This document shows, one piece after another, positions 7,734-13,608 of a stretch of 13,860 bases of DNA. This DNA is from Caldifarciminota bacterium. Lineage in GTDB: Bacteria > Hydrothermota > 32-111 > QNBC01. Positions within the stretch are counted from its first letter, which is position 1; every line of letters starts with the position of its first letter. The DNA lies in contig WFRF01000129.1 in NCBI GenBank assembly GCA_015486655.1, positions 1-13,860 of the forward strand, in the 5' to 3' direction. A model generated the notes under the pieces. It had not been told where the DNA came from. It saw only the letters and a list, made by a program, of their open reading frames with translations, and did no database searches. A program made the translations under genes and the position numbers.

Positions 7734-8840
7734 CTATTGTATATGTTCTACCAAATTTGTTCCCTTATCACTAATTTTGATTATATAAAAACCTTTATGA
7801 GGATCGGCTGTTTTGTTGAAATTCATACTTCCCGTAACGCCATAAAAGTTATCTAATTGTGTCATAGCGGTAAGAAGAGAATTTTTATCGTATGCTTTAT
7901 TGTTTTTGATTTCCGATATTAAAAGGGAAGCGGCATCGTACCCGAGAGCAGACATACTGCTGGGAACCTTTTTATAAACCTTCGTATAATTATTTACAAA
8001 TTCTTTTGCCATATCATCATCCGTTTTGTAGAAGAAATGATCGCAAAAATAGTTGTTCCCGGGCAGTTTGAAATCTTTTTTGTATAGAGCGGGAGAATCC
8101 CAACCGTCTCCTCCCATAATCGGAATGTTAATTCCGTTCTTTCGGAACGCTTTTATCAGTTTGTAGCTGTCGGTGTAATAGAGAGGGATAAAAACAAAAT
8201 CCGGTTTTGAATTCTTAATAGCTTTTACGATATCTGATATGTCGAATTTACCGTCATTTAGATAATAGTTCTTCACAGTCTTACCGTTTATATATTCAAG
8301 AGCATTGTTAAAATACATGGCAAGCCCTTTACTGTATACATTGGTTGTATCAATTATAACAAAAGCATGTTTAAGCCCTTTCTTTATTGCAAAATGAGCC
8401 ATTACGCTGCCCTGATCGTCATCGGAGTAACATACCTTCCATATCGCCCTTGAATATTTTGTAGCGAGAACGTGCGTTGCCGCAGGGGCAATTTGAACGA
8501 CGGAATGTTTTTGTGTTATTATGGAAGAGTTCATAACATTTGAACTTGTCAGAGGGCCTATTATTGCAATAACCTTATTTGAAATCAGTTGCTTTACTCG
8601 GTTGTTTGTTACTTTCATGTCTCCGGTTCCATCATATATGACAAGTCTGATTTTCGGTGTATTTGTTTTGTTATATTGCTCAACTGCAAGCTTAATACCG
8701 TTTAAAGCCGGCATGCCGTATTCCGATATATTGCCCGTTAACGGAAGAACCACTCCTATTCTAATCTCATTAGTTTTTTTTGTGCATGAAATTGATAATA
8801 AAATTACAACAGTTAACAACAGGATTAAAACCTTTTTCAT
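7734..8840 (-). CDS. Branched-chain amino acid-type ABC transporter substrate-binding lipoprotein (LivK-like)
   Basis: Periplasmic-binding-protein fold type I (Peripla_BP_6), 368 residues, probably lipid-anchored: hydrophobic leader 4-18 then LLSISC with Cys19 as likely lipidation site, though Leu is at -4 rather than -3. The mature part begins IRIGVVLPLTGNISEYG (26-42) and keeps the ligand-loop segment IAIIGPLTSSNV (91-102), where Ser99/Ser100 would hold the amino-acid backbone, and IAPAAT (117-122). The ATG follows AAGGAGG. The gene stands alone between its own promoter and terminator: no LivH, LivM, LivF or LivG partner is in the window. It may work with a transporter encoded elsewhere or as a sensor partner. 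The family also binds amides and aromatic acids, so the ligand is not determined. Confidence 0.88.
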   Translation of the reverse strand: MKKVLILLLTVVILLSISCTKKTNEIRIGVVLPLTGNISEYGMPALNGIKLAVEQYNKTNTPKIRLVIYDGTGDMKVTNNRVKQLISNKVIAIIGPLTSSNVMNSSIITQKHSVVQIAPAATHVLATKYSRAIWKVCYSDDDQGSVMAHFAIKKGLKHAFVIIDTTNVYSKGLAMYFNNALEYINGKTVKNYYLNDGKFDISDIVKAIKNSKPDFVFIPLYYTDSYKLIKAFRKNGINIPIMGGDGWDSPALYKKDFKLPGNNYFCDHFFYKTDDDMAKEFVNNYTKVYKKVPSSMSALGYDAASLLISEIKNNKAYDKNSLLTAMTQLDNFYGVTGSMNFNKTADPHKGFYIIKISDKGTNLVEHIQ

Positions 8841-8870
8841 TATTTCCTCCTTTTGAATTTCCTCTATTTA

Positions 8871-8899
8871 AAAATACAGCATTTTACGGCAATAGTCAA
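8871..8899 (-). promoter_or_regulatory. Sigma70-type promoter of the LivK-like gene
   Basis: On the minus strand -35 TTGACT (8899-8894) and -10 TATTTT (8876-8871) are 17 bp apart, with predicted start near 8864 and the gene ATG at 8840. The AAGGAGG ribosome site lies in the short leader. Confidence 0.55.
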
Positions 8900-9077
8900 T
8901 AGATATCGGGATCTTACCCGCCTCTTAAAAAGATATAAGTTATTAATTTTTGTAGATTATTTAAAAGTTATTTGTACTTTGATCATAGTTATGTTTGCTA
9001 TGTTGATTTTATGTGCCAAATGTTAAATGTTGCATTTTATTTTAAAAAATGGTATTTATTAATCATTGGAGGTAAAA

Positions 9078-9839
9078 ATGAAAATACTTTTAACAAACGA
9101 TGATGGAATCAATGCAAGGGGAATTTACGAGTTGTATCACTCATTAAAAGATTTATATGACGTGACTGTTGTTGCTCCTATTTCCCAAAAAAGCGGTGCG
9201 GGACACTCCATTACGCTTAATGAACCGTTGAGAATCAATAAATTTTACAAAGATGGTGTTTTTTTCGGATATGCAATTAACGGCACACCTGCAGATTGTG
9301 TTAAAATAGCTCTGTCTGAAATATTGAAAGATAAACATCCCGATTTGATAATATCCGGGATAAATAAAGGAGCCAATCTCGGTACGGATGTGATTTACAG
9401 CGGAACCGTTTCCGGCGCTGTCGAAGGGACCATGTCCGGTGTTTGTTCACTTGCCGTTTCAACATGTGCAACGGAAAAACCTCTCTATTCAAGTGCGTGC
9501 CAATTTTTAAGGAAATTTATTCCAATGGTTAAGGAAAAGGGATTGCCCGAATATGTGACACTAAACATAAATGTTCCAAATTTACCTTACGATTTGATAA
9601 AGGGAATAAAGGTTACATACCAGTCTTACAGACAGTTTGAGGACAGGTTTATTGAAAGGCGGGATCCTTTTCACAGGAAATACTATTGGCTTACCGGAGA
9701 TATAAAGAATGTAAATCAAAACGATTCAACGGATGCTCTTGCCATTGATAACGGTTATATTTCGATAACACCGTTGTTTCTGAATCTGACTCATGTTAAA
9801 TATATCAAAGAGTTGGAAAATTGGGGATTAAAAAAATAG
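9078..9839 (+). CDS. surE: 5'/3'-nucleotidase SurE
   Basis: Metal-dependent nucleoside-monophosphate phosphatase, 253 residues, standard SurE length. All active-site landmarks are present: LLTNDDG at 4-10 with Asp8 and Asp9, Ser39 (in SQKSGAGHS), and SGINKGANLG (93-102) with metal ligand Asn96. YSGTVSGAVEG (107-117) is also typical. The start is the ATG at 9078, giving MKILLTNDDG as in nearly all SurE proteins; an upstream in-frame TTG at 9066 overlaps the GGAGG ribosome site (9068-9072) and is not a credible start. The gene is monocistronic, and the stop codon is itself part of the terminator stem. No convincing promoter was found in the AT-rich 8900-9060 stretch. Confidence 0.95.
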   Translation: MKILLTNDDGINARGIYELYHSLKDLYDVTVVAPISQKSGAGHSITLNEPLRINKFYKDGVFFGYAINGTPADCVKIALSEILKDKHPDLIISGINKGANLGTDVIYSGTVSGAVEGTMSGVCSLAVSTCATEKPLYSSACQFLRKFIPMVKEKGLPEYVTLNINVPNLPYDLIKGIKVTYQSYRQFEDRFIERRDPFHRKYYWLTGDIKNVNQNDSTDALAIDNGYISITPLFLNLTHVKYIKELENWGLKK

Positions 9840-9857
9840 GCTCGTTTGAGCCTTTTT

Positions 9858-9858
<1 letters not shown>
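9838..9858. terminator. Bidirectional terminator shared by surE and the tRNA gene
   Basis: AGGCTC (9838-9843), a 4-nt loop, and GAGCCT (9848-9853) are followed by a T-run to 9858 on the plus strand. On the minus strand the same stem is followed by A then seven T (through 9830-9837 region). It begins inside the surE stop codon and ends on the last base of the tRNA CCA. Confidence 0.85.
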
Positions 9859-9934
<76 letters not shown>

Positions 9935-9944
9935 ATTTTGTGTG

Positions 9945-9973
9945 ATTATAATATATTTTTTGTGATATGTCAA
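9945..9973 (-). promoter_or_regulatory. Perfect consensus sigma70 promoter of the initiator tRNA
   Basis: On the minus strand TTGACA (9973-9968), 17 bp, then TATAAT (9950-9945): a full 12/12 match with optimal spacing. The predicted start near 9938 is about 4 nt before the mature tRNA 5' end at 9934. This is typical of a strong stable-RNA promoter. Confidence 0.9.
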
Positions 9974-10000
9974 GTTTTATAAATTAAAAGGTGGTGATAG

Positions 10001-11059
10001 ATGAAAGCTCTAAAAATATTTACAGAAGGTATTTTGATTATTGTATTGCTCGCGGCTTTGGTGCTGGGAGCGTTTTTGGCTGTTATGACTGTTACCGATT
10101 ACAAACCTGCGGAAAAAACCGTTTTGTCCGTTAACGGAACAGGCGATTCAATAAAATCGGATACCTTTTCCGTTCTTACGTGGAATGTAGGGTACTGTGC
10201 ATTGGGTAAGGAAGCCGATTTCTTTCTTGACGGCGGTCATGAATCAAGGGGGAAGAGCAAGGCTGTTGTAGTAAACCACATGGAAAATGTAGCGGATTTC
10301 ATAGACTCAATCAGTCCTGATTTTTGTTTTATTCAGGAAATTGATAGAAAGGCAACGAGAACTTTTAATCAGGATGAATACAAATACTTCACCGAGAGAT
10401 TCAAAAATTATTCCTCTACTTTTGCGGTAAATTATAAAACTCTGTGGGTCCCCGTTCCAATTTATAAACCCATGGGTAGGGTTCTTGGCGGGCTTGCAAT
10501 ATTCTCTAAATACAGGCCTTATTCGGCTGTAAGGTACTCCTTCCCGGGTAATTACTCCTGGCCTGTCAGACTTTTCCAATTAGACAGGTGTTTTATTGCA
10601 ATTCGGTATAAACTGAAAAATAATGAACTGGTGGTTATTAACCTTCACCTTTCCGCATTTGATAAAGGGGGATTCCTGAGGAAAAAGCAACTAGGATACT
10701 TAAAAAAATATATTCTTAAAGAGTACAAAAAGGGAAATTATGTGTTGGTAGGCGGTGATTGGAATCATATACTGCCCGGAGTCGATCTTAAAGCGATAAA
10801 CGGGAAAATAATCCCCGGAGATGTACCTTTCTTTCCGAAAGATTGGATTCCCGAAGGATGGAATATGGTTTGTGATCCAACGGTACCCACAAACAGAAGT
10901 AATAATCATCCCTATATTAAAGGGAAAAACACGGTGACGATCATTGACGGATTCTTACTGTCACCGAATATTAAGTTAATAAGTGTAAAAGGGATAGATT
11001 TACAATTTAGAGATTCCGATCATAATCCGGTCCTGTTGAAATTAACACTGAAGCGTTAA
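10001..11059 (+). CDS. Membrane-anchored endonuclease/exonuclease/phosphatase (EEP) family protein
   Basis: A 352-residue protein with an N-terminal membrane anchor (about 8-30) and a DNase I-like EEP domain (about 54-350). Active-site motifs in order: LTWNVGY with Asn62, FIQEID with metal-binding Glu113, VINLHLSAFD with His216, GGDWNH with Asp253 and Asn255, and DSDHNPV with Asp340 and His341. The anchor suggests the catalytic domain faces the periplasm, but topology is not proven. EEP members hydrolyse phosphodiesters in DNA, RNA, phosphoinositides or sphingolipids; the substrate here cannot be told. A related group in Firmicutes shares the DYKP segment after the helix and the DFFLDGG segment (73-79). 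The ribosome site AAGGTGGTGAT ends 5 nt before the ATG. It stands alone, with a strong terminator; its promoter would have to share the 66 bp before it with the opposing tRNA promoter, and I found no clear one. Confidence 0.85.
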   Translation: MKALKIFTEGILIIVLLAALVLGAFLAVMTVTDYKPAEKTVLSVNGTGDSIKSDTFSVLTWNVGYCALGKEADFFLDGGHESRGKSKAVVVNHMENVADFIDSISPDFCFIQEIDRKATRTFNQDEYKYFTERFKNYSSTFAVNYKTLWVPVPIYKPMGRVLGGLAIFSKYRPYSAVRYSFPGNYSWPVRLFQLDRCFIAIRYKLKNNELVVINLHLSAFDKGGFLRKKQLGYLKKYILKEYKKGNYVLVGGDWNHILPGVDLKAINGKIIPGDVPFFPKDWIPEGWNMVCDPTVPTNRSNNHPYIKGKNTVTIIDGFLLSPNIKLISVKGIDLQFRDSDHNPVLLKLTLKR

Positions 11060-11079
11060 GTTAATAGGAAAAAAATCCA

Positions 11080-11105
11080 AAGGGCGATACAATCGCCCTT
11101 TTTTT
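11080..11105 (+). terminator. Intrinsic terminator of the EEP-family gene
   Basis: AAGGGCGAT (11080-11088) pairs with ATCGCCCTT (11092-11100) around a 3-nt loop and runs into seven T (11099-11105). It lies 20 nt after the stop. The last T is the first base of the first NtrC-like palindrome. Confidence 0.9.
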
Positions 11106-11121
11106 GCACAAAAATTGTGCA
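11105..11121 (+). promoter_or_regulatory. NtrC-like enhancer palindrome, copy 1
   Basis: TGCACAAAAATTGTGCA, a perfect 7-bp-arm palindrome with a 3-bp centre, centred at 11113, about -160 from the predicted sigma54 start. It differs from the E. coli NtrC consensus (TGCAC-N7-GTGCA, same 17-bp length) only in the variable inner part. It belongs to a 22-bp exact direct repeat (11102-11123 and 11175-11196). Confidence 0.7.
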
Positions 11122-11177
11122 TCCTCCCAATATTTAATATCTTATTAAGTTCAATGAATGCGTTGTTTACATTGTTT

Positions 11178-11194
11178 TGCACAAAAATTGTGCA
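11178..11194 (+). promoter_or_regulatory. NtrC-like enhancer palindrome, copy 2
   Basis: Identical TGCACAAAAATTGTGCA centred at 11186, about -87 from the predicted sigma54 start and 73 bp from copy 1, close to seven helical turns. Two same-face sites upstream of a -24/-12 promoter are the classical layout for an enhancer-binding activator that oligomerises and loops to sigma54-RNA polymerase. Confidence 0.72.
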
Positions 11195-11246
11195 TCACAG
11201 GAGTGGCGTGTTTTATTAAATTACATGAAACTGTAACTTATTAAAC

Positions 11247-11262
11247 TGGCACGATAATTGCA
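11247..11262 (+). promoter_or_regulatory. Sigma54 (RpoN) -24/-12 promoter of the envelope operon
   Basis: TGGCACG (11247-11253), four bases, TTGCA (11258-11262): a full match to the sigma54 consensus TGGCACG-N4-TTGCA. The invariant GG (11248-11249) and GC (11260-11261) are correctly spaced. Predicted start is about 11273, with a 24-nt leader containing AAGGAGG before the ATG at 11297. Confidence 0.9.
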
Positions 11263-11296
11263 AAACAATAGTCAAATGTTTAATAAGGAGGTTCAG

Positions 11297-12076
11297 ATGA
11301 AACAAAAAACAACAGTCTCACTTCTCATTCTCACAGTCATCCTAATCTTTACGGGGTGTCAGGTTGTGGTAGAACACGGCACTCCCGAAATACCGACAGG
11401 CCTTACAAGTGTTACGGGTGATTATAAGGTTACATTGTATTGGAATCCTGTTAGTGACCCGGATTTCATGCAATTCAATGTCTATCGTTCATATGATCCG
11501 GAAGGTCCCTATACGATTATAGGTTCCACCGTATCAGCATTCTATGTGGACAGGGATGTTTGCAACGGTGTTACGTACTACTACGCCGTGACAAGTGTGA
11601 ACTATGACGGAGATGAAAGTGAGTTATCAAAGGAGGATGTATTTGACACGCCGCGTCCGGAGGGATACGGTGCAGTATTATGGGACAGAATGGTATATCC
11701 CAATGATGCCGGATTCGATCTTGCCGATGAGTGCATCGTTCCTTATTACTCGAATGATGCAAACATATACCTTGAATCGGATAGTCATTCGGGAATTTTA
11801 TATCTCGTTTGCGGCGGGCAAAACAATGATATTCAGGATTTCGGATTTATCAATTCCCTTGACGATATAGATTATGCTCCTACTGAGGGATGGTCGAATT
11901 CGGGCAGAGCTGAAGCCATAGACGGACACGGTTACGTCATTTGGACAAGTGACAATCATTTTGCAAAGGTTCGAATCGAATCAATGGCGGATGATCATAT
12001 TGTACTAAGCTGGGCATATCAGATTGATGAAGGTAATAGAGAATTATCGGTTAAAGTTTCCAATTTCAGGAGGTAA
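11297..12076 (+). CDS. Fibronectin type III domain lipoprotein
   Basis: A 259-residue exported lipoprotein: signal 1-20 ending LIFTGC with lipidation Cys21. An Fn3 domain spans about 32-115 (PTGLTSVTGDYKVTLYWNPV, core Trp49; NGVTYYYAVTSVN near 90-102). The C-terminal part (about 120-259) is rich in Asp, Tyr and Trp and matches no family I recognise. The start is set by AAGGAGG (11285-11291) and lies downstream of the sigma54 transcription start; an upstream in-frame TTG at 11258 is inside the -12 element and would not be transcribed. It is the first gene of the operon, ending 2 nt before the DUF4384-PEGA gene, whose ribosome site overlaps this gene's last codons. Likely an envelope or surface protein taking part in protein or glycan contacts; the exact role is unknown. 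Confidence 0.8.
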   Translation: MKQKTTVSLLILTVILIFTGCQVVVEHGTPEIPTGLTSVTGDYKVTLYWNPVSDPDFMQFNVYRSYDPEGPYTIIGSTVSAFYVDRDVCNGVTYYYAVTSVNYDGDESELSKEDVFDTPRPEGYGAVLWDRMVYPNDAGFDLADECIVPYYSNDANIYLESDSHSGILYLVCGGQNNDIQDFGFINSLDDIDYAPTEGWSNSGRAEAIDGHGYVIWTSDNHFAKVRIESMADDHIVLSWAYQIDEGNRELSVKVSNFRR

Positions 12077-12078
12077 AG

Positions 12079-13002
12079 ATGAGAAGAAGAATGATTTTTA
12101 GTGCGCTAATCGTATTCCTAATAATGTTTGTAGGAATAAATCTGAGGGCAGAGAGTTATAAAACGACGGGAAAGTATAAAATATCCGGGAAAGAAGTCAA
12201 AAAAACAACAAAGAAAACCGTAAAAGAAACGAGAAAAGTAAAAAAGGTAAGAGGCAGAACAATAGGGAGAGTTGAAAGAGTCACCGCAGTTGTCGGCGGA
12301 AGGACCATCGTGGAGCCGTATAGAGTGGCCTATCACGGGAGTAATTTCAGGGTCAATATATGGACAAACAGAAGGGATTACTATCCCGGTGACAGAATCA
12401 AAGTATATGTTCGTTCAAACAGAAGTTGTTATATCGTAGTTTATGATATTGATACCGAAGGGAATGTAAGTATTATCTATCCCAATTACGGAAGCGGCTA
12501 TCTACGTGCATACAGAACGAGAAGAATAGACAGATGGTGGTATGTGGACGGTCCTGAGGGGTATGAAGAATTGGTAGTGGTAGCGTCACGTTCACCCATA
12601 GATGCATATGAGTACGGGATTTTCCTCAGAAATCAATTGGGATACTACGGTAACAGAGGAGTGTTCAGTATTGTTCCCAGAAGATACAGGAGGGTTTCCG
12701 TTGCCAGCACACATTTTTATATAAACGGATATTACGGTTATGATGACGGTTACTATGACGATGATTATTATGATGATGGCGGCGGATATTATGATGGTTT
12801 CGGATATATAATAGTTGAAGCCCCTGTGTGGGGGTGGGTTTATATAGACGGCAGATATTACGGCAGAGGCAGTTGCCGTGTCCCGAAGATGAAACCGGGA
12901 TGGCATACCATCACCGTGAGACAGAACGGAAATGTTAAGTACAAGAAAAGAGTTTATGTCAACAAAGATAAGAAGTATAAAATTAATATGAAGAGCCGTT
13001 AA
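12079..13002 (+). CDS. Exported DUF4384 and PEGA domain protein
   Basis: A 307-residue secreted or periplasmic protein. Signal peptide 1-24 (ending NLRA-ES), then a Lys/Thr-rich basic stretch (about 28-66), a DUF4384 domain (about 90-205; FRVNIWTNRRDYYPGDRIKV and YIVVYDIDTEGNVSIIYPN), a Tyr/Asp/Gly linker (about 217-242) and a C-terminal PEGA domain (about 243-304; VEAPVWGWVYIDGRYYG, then KPGWHTITVRQ). DUF4384 occurs in envelope proteins and beside Ser/Thr kinases, while PEGA is a small beta domain thought to mediate surface contacts. The acidic-aromatic linker and the basic N-terminal segment have opposite charge. AGGAGG at 12068-12073 precedes the ATG. Its neighbours make it the middle gene of a sigma54-driven envelope operon. 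The molecular function is unknown. Confidence 0.8.
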   Translation: MRRRMIFSALIVFLIMFVGINLRAESYKTTGKYKISGKEVKKTTKKTVKETRKVKKVRGRTIGRVERVTAVVGGRTIVEPYRVAYHGSNFRVNIWTNRRDYYPGDRIKVYVRSNRSCYIVVYDIDTEGNVSIIYPNYGSGYLRAYRTRRIDRWWYVDGPEGYEELVVVASRSPIDAYEYGIFLRNQLGYYGNRGVFSIVPRRYRRVSVASTHFYINGYYGYDDGYYDDDYYDDGGGYYDGFGYIIVEAPVWGWVYIDGRYYGRGSCRVPKMKPGWHTITVRQNGNVKYKKRVYVNKDKKYKINMKSR

Positions 13003-13006
13003 TCAA

Positions 13007-13035
13007 TTGACATGGGAAGATTTTTGGAATATTAT
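13007..13035 (+). promoter_or_regulatory. Near-consensus sigma70 promoter inside the sigma54 operon
   Basis: TTGACA (13007-13012), 17 bp, TATTAT (13030-13035): 11 of 12 consensus bases with optimal spacing, starting just after the stop of the preceding gene. The predicted +1 is 13042, which is the A of an in-frame ATG of the next gene. Confidence 0.55.
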
Positions 13036-13047
13036 AAGGTGATGAAG

Positions 13048-13608
13048 ATGAAAAAGCTTATAATCCTTGCCCTGGCTTTAATAATCATACCGTTGTTTTT
13101 GAATGCGAAGATAATAGGTTATCGTGACAGGGATAAGAATAAGATCAATGACCTGTTCAGAGATGCAAACGGTGACGGTATAAATGATATAACTGGGAAG
13201 AAATATAAACATTCCTTTCCGTTCATTGATAAGAACAAGGACGGTATTAATGATGTTTTCATCGATGTGAACGGTGACGGTTTTAATGATGTAAAAAGCA
13301 GCTTTTACAGAAAACTGTATAAATGTATCGACTTCAATCACGATGGTATTAATGATATTACCGGAAAAAGATACAAAGCAATTGCAAAAACAGTTGAAAA
13401 CATCTTAAAAATAGGTAAATTTATAAAAGTTGAAAACAACAGCGGTGAAAAAACAAAATACCGTAAGGTCAAAACAAAGAAGACTTTGAAACGTTCCAAT
13501 GGAAAATACGATACATTTATTGATAAGAACAAAAACGGCATTGATGACAGAAGGGAAGAGAAAAAGACGGTTATTATAAAAAAATCCGGGAAAGATGAGG
13601 AGAAATAA
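13048..13608 (+). CDS. Small secreted protein with Asp-rich calcium-loop (thrombospondin type 3-like) repeats
   Basis: A 186-residue exported protein: signal peptide MKKLIILALALIIIPLFLNA, then six copies of the pattern D-x-[DN]-x-[DNK]-[GK]-[IF]-[ND]-D at residues 27-35, 39-47, 61-69, 73-81, 95-103 and 159-167 (for example DANGDGIND, DKNKDGIND). These resemble thrombospondin type 3, dockerin or EF-hand-like calcium loops, so calcium-dependent folding outside the cytoplasm is likely. A Lys-rich region (about 117-157) separates the fifth and sixth repeats, and the tail is charged. Start choice: AAGGTGATG precedes 13048 at good spacing; in-frame ATGs at 13042 (possible leaderless start) and 13012 also exist. 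It follows the DUF4384-PEGA gene by 45 nt. Function is unknown; structural or adhesive roles are inference only. Confidence 0.75.
   Translation: MKKLIILALALIIIPLFLNAKIIGYRDRDKNKINDLFRDANGDGINDITGKKYKHSFPFIDKNKDGINDVFIDVNGDGFNDVKSSFYRKLYKCIDFNHDGINDITGKRYKAIAKTVENILKIGKFIKVENNSGEKTKYRKVKTKKTLKRSNGKYDTFIDKNKNGIDDRREEKKTVIIKKSGKDEEK

Noticed and set aside
9066..9077. Longer SurE starting at TTG 9066
   Set aside because: It overlaps the GGAGG ribosome site, and SurE proteins begin at the MKILLTNDDG-type sequence at 9078.
11258..11296. Longer form of the Fn3 lipoprotein starting at TTG 11258
   Set aside because: The TTG is part of the sigma54 -12 element and lies upstream of the predicted transcription start; ATG 11297 has a strong ribosome site and gives a proper lipoprotein signal.
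12592..12906. Minus-strand open frame of 104 codons opposite the DUF4384-PEGA gene
   Set aside because: Its Ile/Val runs are just the antisense of the Tyr/Asp/Gly linker; the plus-strand gene has clear domains and a ribosome site.
13012..13047. Start of the calcium-loop protein at ATG 13012
   Set aside because: It lies within the internal promoter, has no ribosome site, and would put a charged 12-residue extension before a good signal peptide.
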